A stretch of 64,000 nt of DNA from Urechis unicinctus (lineage: Eukaryota > Annelida > Polychaeta > Xenopneusta > Urechidae). Each line of letters starts with the position of its first letter. The first letter of the stretch is position 1. Below are positions 63,083 through 64,000 of this stretch, one piece after another. A program made the position numbers and the translations under genes. The DNA is taken from NCBI GenBank assembly GCA_034190875.2, contig JAXDRA010000384.1, forward strand, positions 1 to 64,000, in the 5' to 3' direction. The notes under the pieces are model-generated. The model did not search any database and was not told the DNA's origin. It saw only the letters and a program-made list of their open reading frames with translations.

Positions 63083-64000
63083 TTCGAAACATTGACATCT
63101 CAGTCAGCTGTATATGGAGTTCGCTACACTAACATCATCGTCTGCTGTATGTAGAGTTCGCTATACTGACATCATCGTCCGCTGAATATAGAGTTCGCTA
63201 TATTGACATCTCAGTCCGCTGTATATAAAGTTCGCTACGCTGACATCATTGTCCGCTGAATATAGAGTTCTCTACATTAACGTCTCAGTCAGCTGTATAT
63301 GAAGTTCGCTACGCTGACATTATCGTCCGCTGTATATAGATTTTACATTGACATCTCAGTCAGCTGTATATAGAGTTCGCTACACTGATATCATCGTCCG
63401 CTGTATATAGAGTTCGCTACACTAACATGATCGTCCGCTGTATAAAGAGTTTACATTGACATCTCAGTCAGCTGTATATAGAGTTCGCTACACTGATATC
63501 ATCGTCCGCTGTATACAGAGTTCGCTACATTGACATTTCAGTAAGCTGTATATGAAGTTCGCTACGCTGACATCATAGTCGGCTGTACATAGAGTTCGCT
63601 ACACTAACATCATCGTCCGCTGTATATAGAGTTCGCTACATTGACATCTCAGTAAGCTGTATATAGAGTTCGCTATATTAAGATCATCGTCTGCTGTACG
63701 TAGAGTTCGCTATACTGACATCATCGTCCGCTGAATATAGAGTTAGCTAAATTGACATCTCAGTCCGCTGTATATAAAGTTCGCTACGCTGACATCAATG
63801 TCCGCTGTATATAGAGTTCTCTACATTAACATCTCAGTCGGCTGTATATGAAGTTCGCTACGCTGACATCATCGTCCGCTGTATATAGAGTTTACATTGA
63901 CATCTCAGTCAGATGTATAGAGAGTTTGCTAATCTGACATCATCGTCCGCTGTATATAGAGTTCACTACATTGACATTTCAGTCAGTTGTATATAGAGTT
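63083..64000 (+). repeat. R4 long unit 4, cut by the window end
   Basis: The unit starts with TTCGAAACAT at 63083 and follows the long-form order, including monomers 11-22, up to monomer 25 at the last base. The R4 array therefore continues beyond the window. Confidence 0.95.

Larger units (their letters stand above)
1..64000 (+). repeat. 37-bp tandem satellite array filling the window
   Basis: Every part of the window is made of head-to-tail copies of a roughly 37-bp monomer on one strand. A typical monomer begins TTCGCTACACTGACATC, continues with a class-specific 14-bp core, and ends TATATAGAG. Class A has core ATCATCGTCCGCTG (exact exemplar 738-774); class B has core ATCTCAGTCAGCTG (exact exemplar 45293-45329). 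I found no inverted monomer block, no unique DNA longer than a monomer, no long homopolymer and no transposon-like insertion. Neither edge is an array boundary. In the consensus both strands carry stop codons in all frames within about two monomers (TGA in CTGACAT and TAG in TATATAG on the plus strand; TGA and TAG on the minus strand), so it cannot encode a long protein. Function and species are not determinable from the sequence; heterochromatic location is an inference from array size and HOR structure. Confidence 0.98.

Noticed and set aside
1-64000. CRISPR array (short units at regular spacing)
   Set aside because: There are no unique spacers between conserved repeats; the whole 37-bp unit is repeated and varies along its length, and no cas genes are present.
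1-64000. TATATAG motifs as promoters
   Set aside because: TATATA is in almost every monomer and so carries no positional information. No start site, downstream gene or paired promoter element is visible.
1-64000. CENP-B box or telomere repeat
   Set aside because: I looked for the TTCG...GGAA...CGGG pattern of the CENP-B box and for TTAGGG-type or TTTAGGG-type tandem runs. Neither is present. A centromeric role is not excluded by this.

Overview
The whole 64,000-base window is one uninterrupted, head-to-tail satellite array. I see no protein-coding gene, RNA gene, transposon, CRISPR array or unique flanking DNA. The repeat unit is 37 bp, all units read in the same direction, and the window starts and ends inside the array, so the true array is longer than 64 kb. 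Arrays of this size with multi-level higher-order repeats (HORs) are typical of eukaryotic heterochromatin (centromeric, pericentromeric, subtelomeric or sex-chromosome). The sequence carries nothing that identifies the species, and I do not recognise the monomer as a named satellite family.

Two monomer classes make up the array. Class A has the core ATCATCGTCCGCTG (exemplar 738-774). Class B has the core ATCTCAGTCAGCTG (exemplar 45293-45329). Both share TGACATC before the core and TATATAGAG after it. Some B monomers are 34 bp (3 bp lost at the left end), one position is 36 bp, and one special monomer is 23 bp. Nearly all insertions and deletions between HOR copies are exact sums of 37 and 34, so the array changes by whole-monomer, in-register exchange.

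Layout: (1) R1, about 3.47 kb, full copy 1-3474, truncated copy 3475-6420, irregular stretch 6421-7200, then an R1 tail 7201-8160 with a 404-bp tandem duplication. (2) R2, about 3.196 kb, four copies from 8552 to about 19735, one with a 663-bp deletion. (3) An R1-like block at 19736-22070, then more R2 to 24060. (4) A mosaic at 24061-33029 built from nested duplications at offsets of 6,200 and 2,817 bp. (5) R3, about 2.12 kb, from 33030 to about 50640, including a long duplication at offset 7,761 bp. (6) A mosaic-like block at 50641-52489. (7) R4, a 34-monomer, 1,248-bp HOR (short form 807 bp), at 52490-53880 and 58115-64000, separated by an irregular zone at 53881-58114.

The array works as a record of its own amplification: old divergent monomers mark positions, and repeated duplications and deletions have built at least four HOR types. 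Several irregular zones hold A/B chimeric monomers and small indels; these are either older decayed DNA or assembly consensus errors, and raw long reads are needed to tell which. The only sizeable open frames lie in such zones and are by-products of indels.
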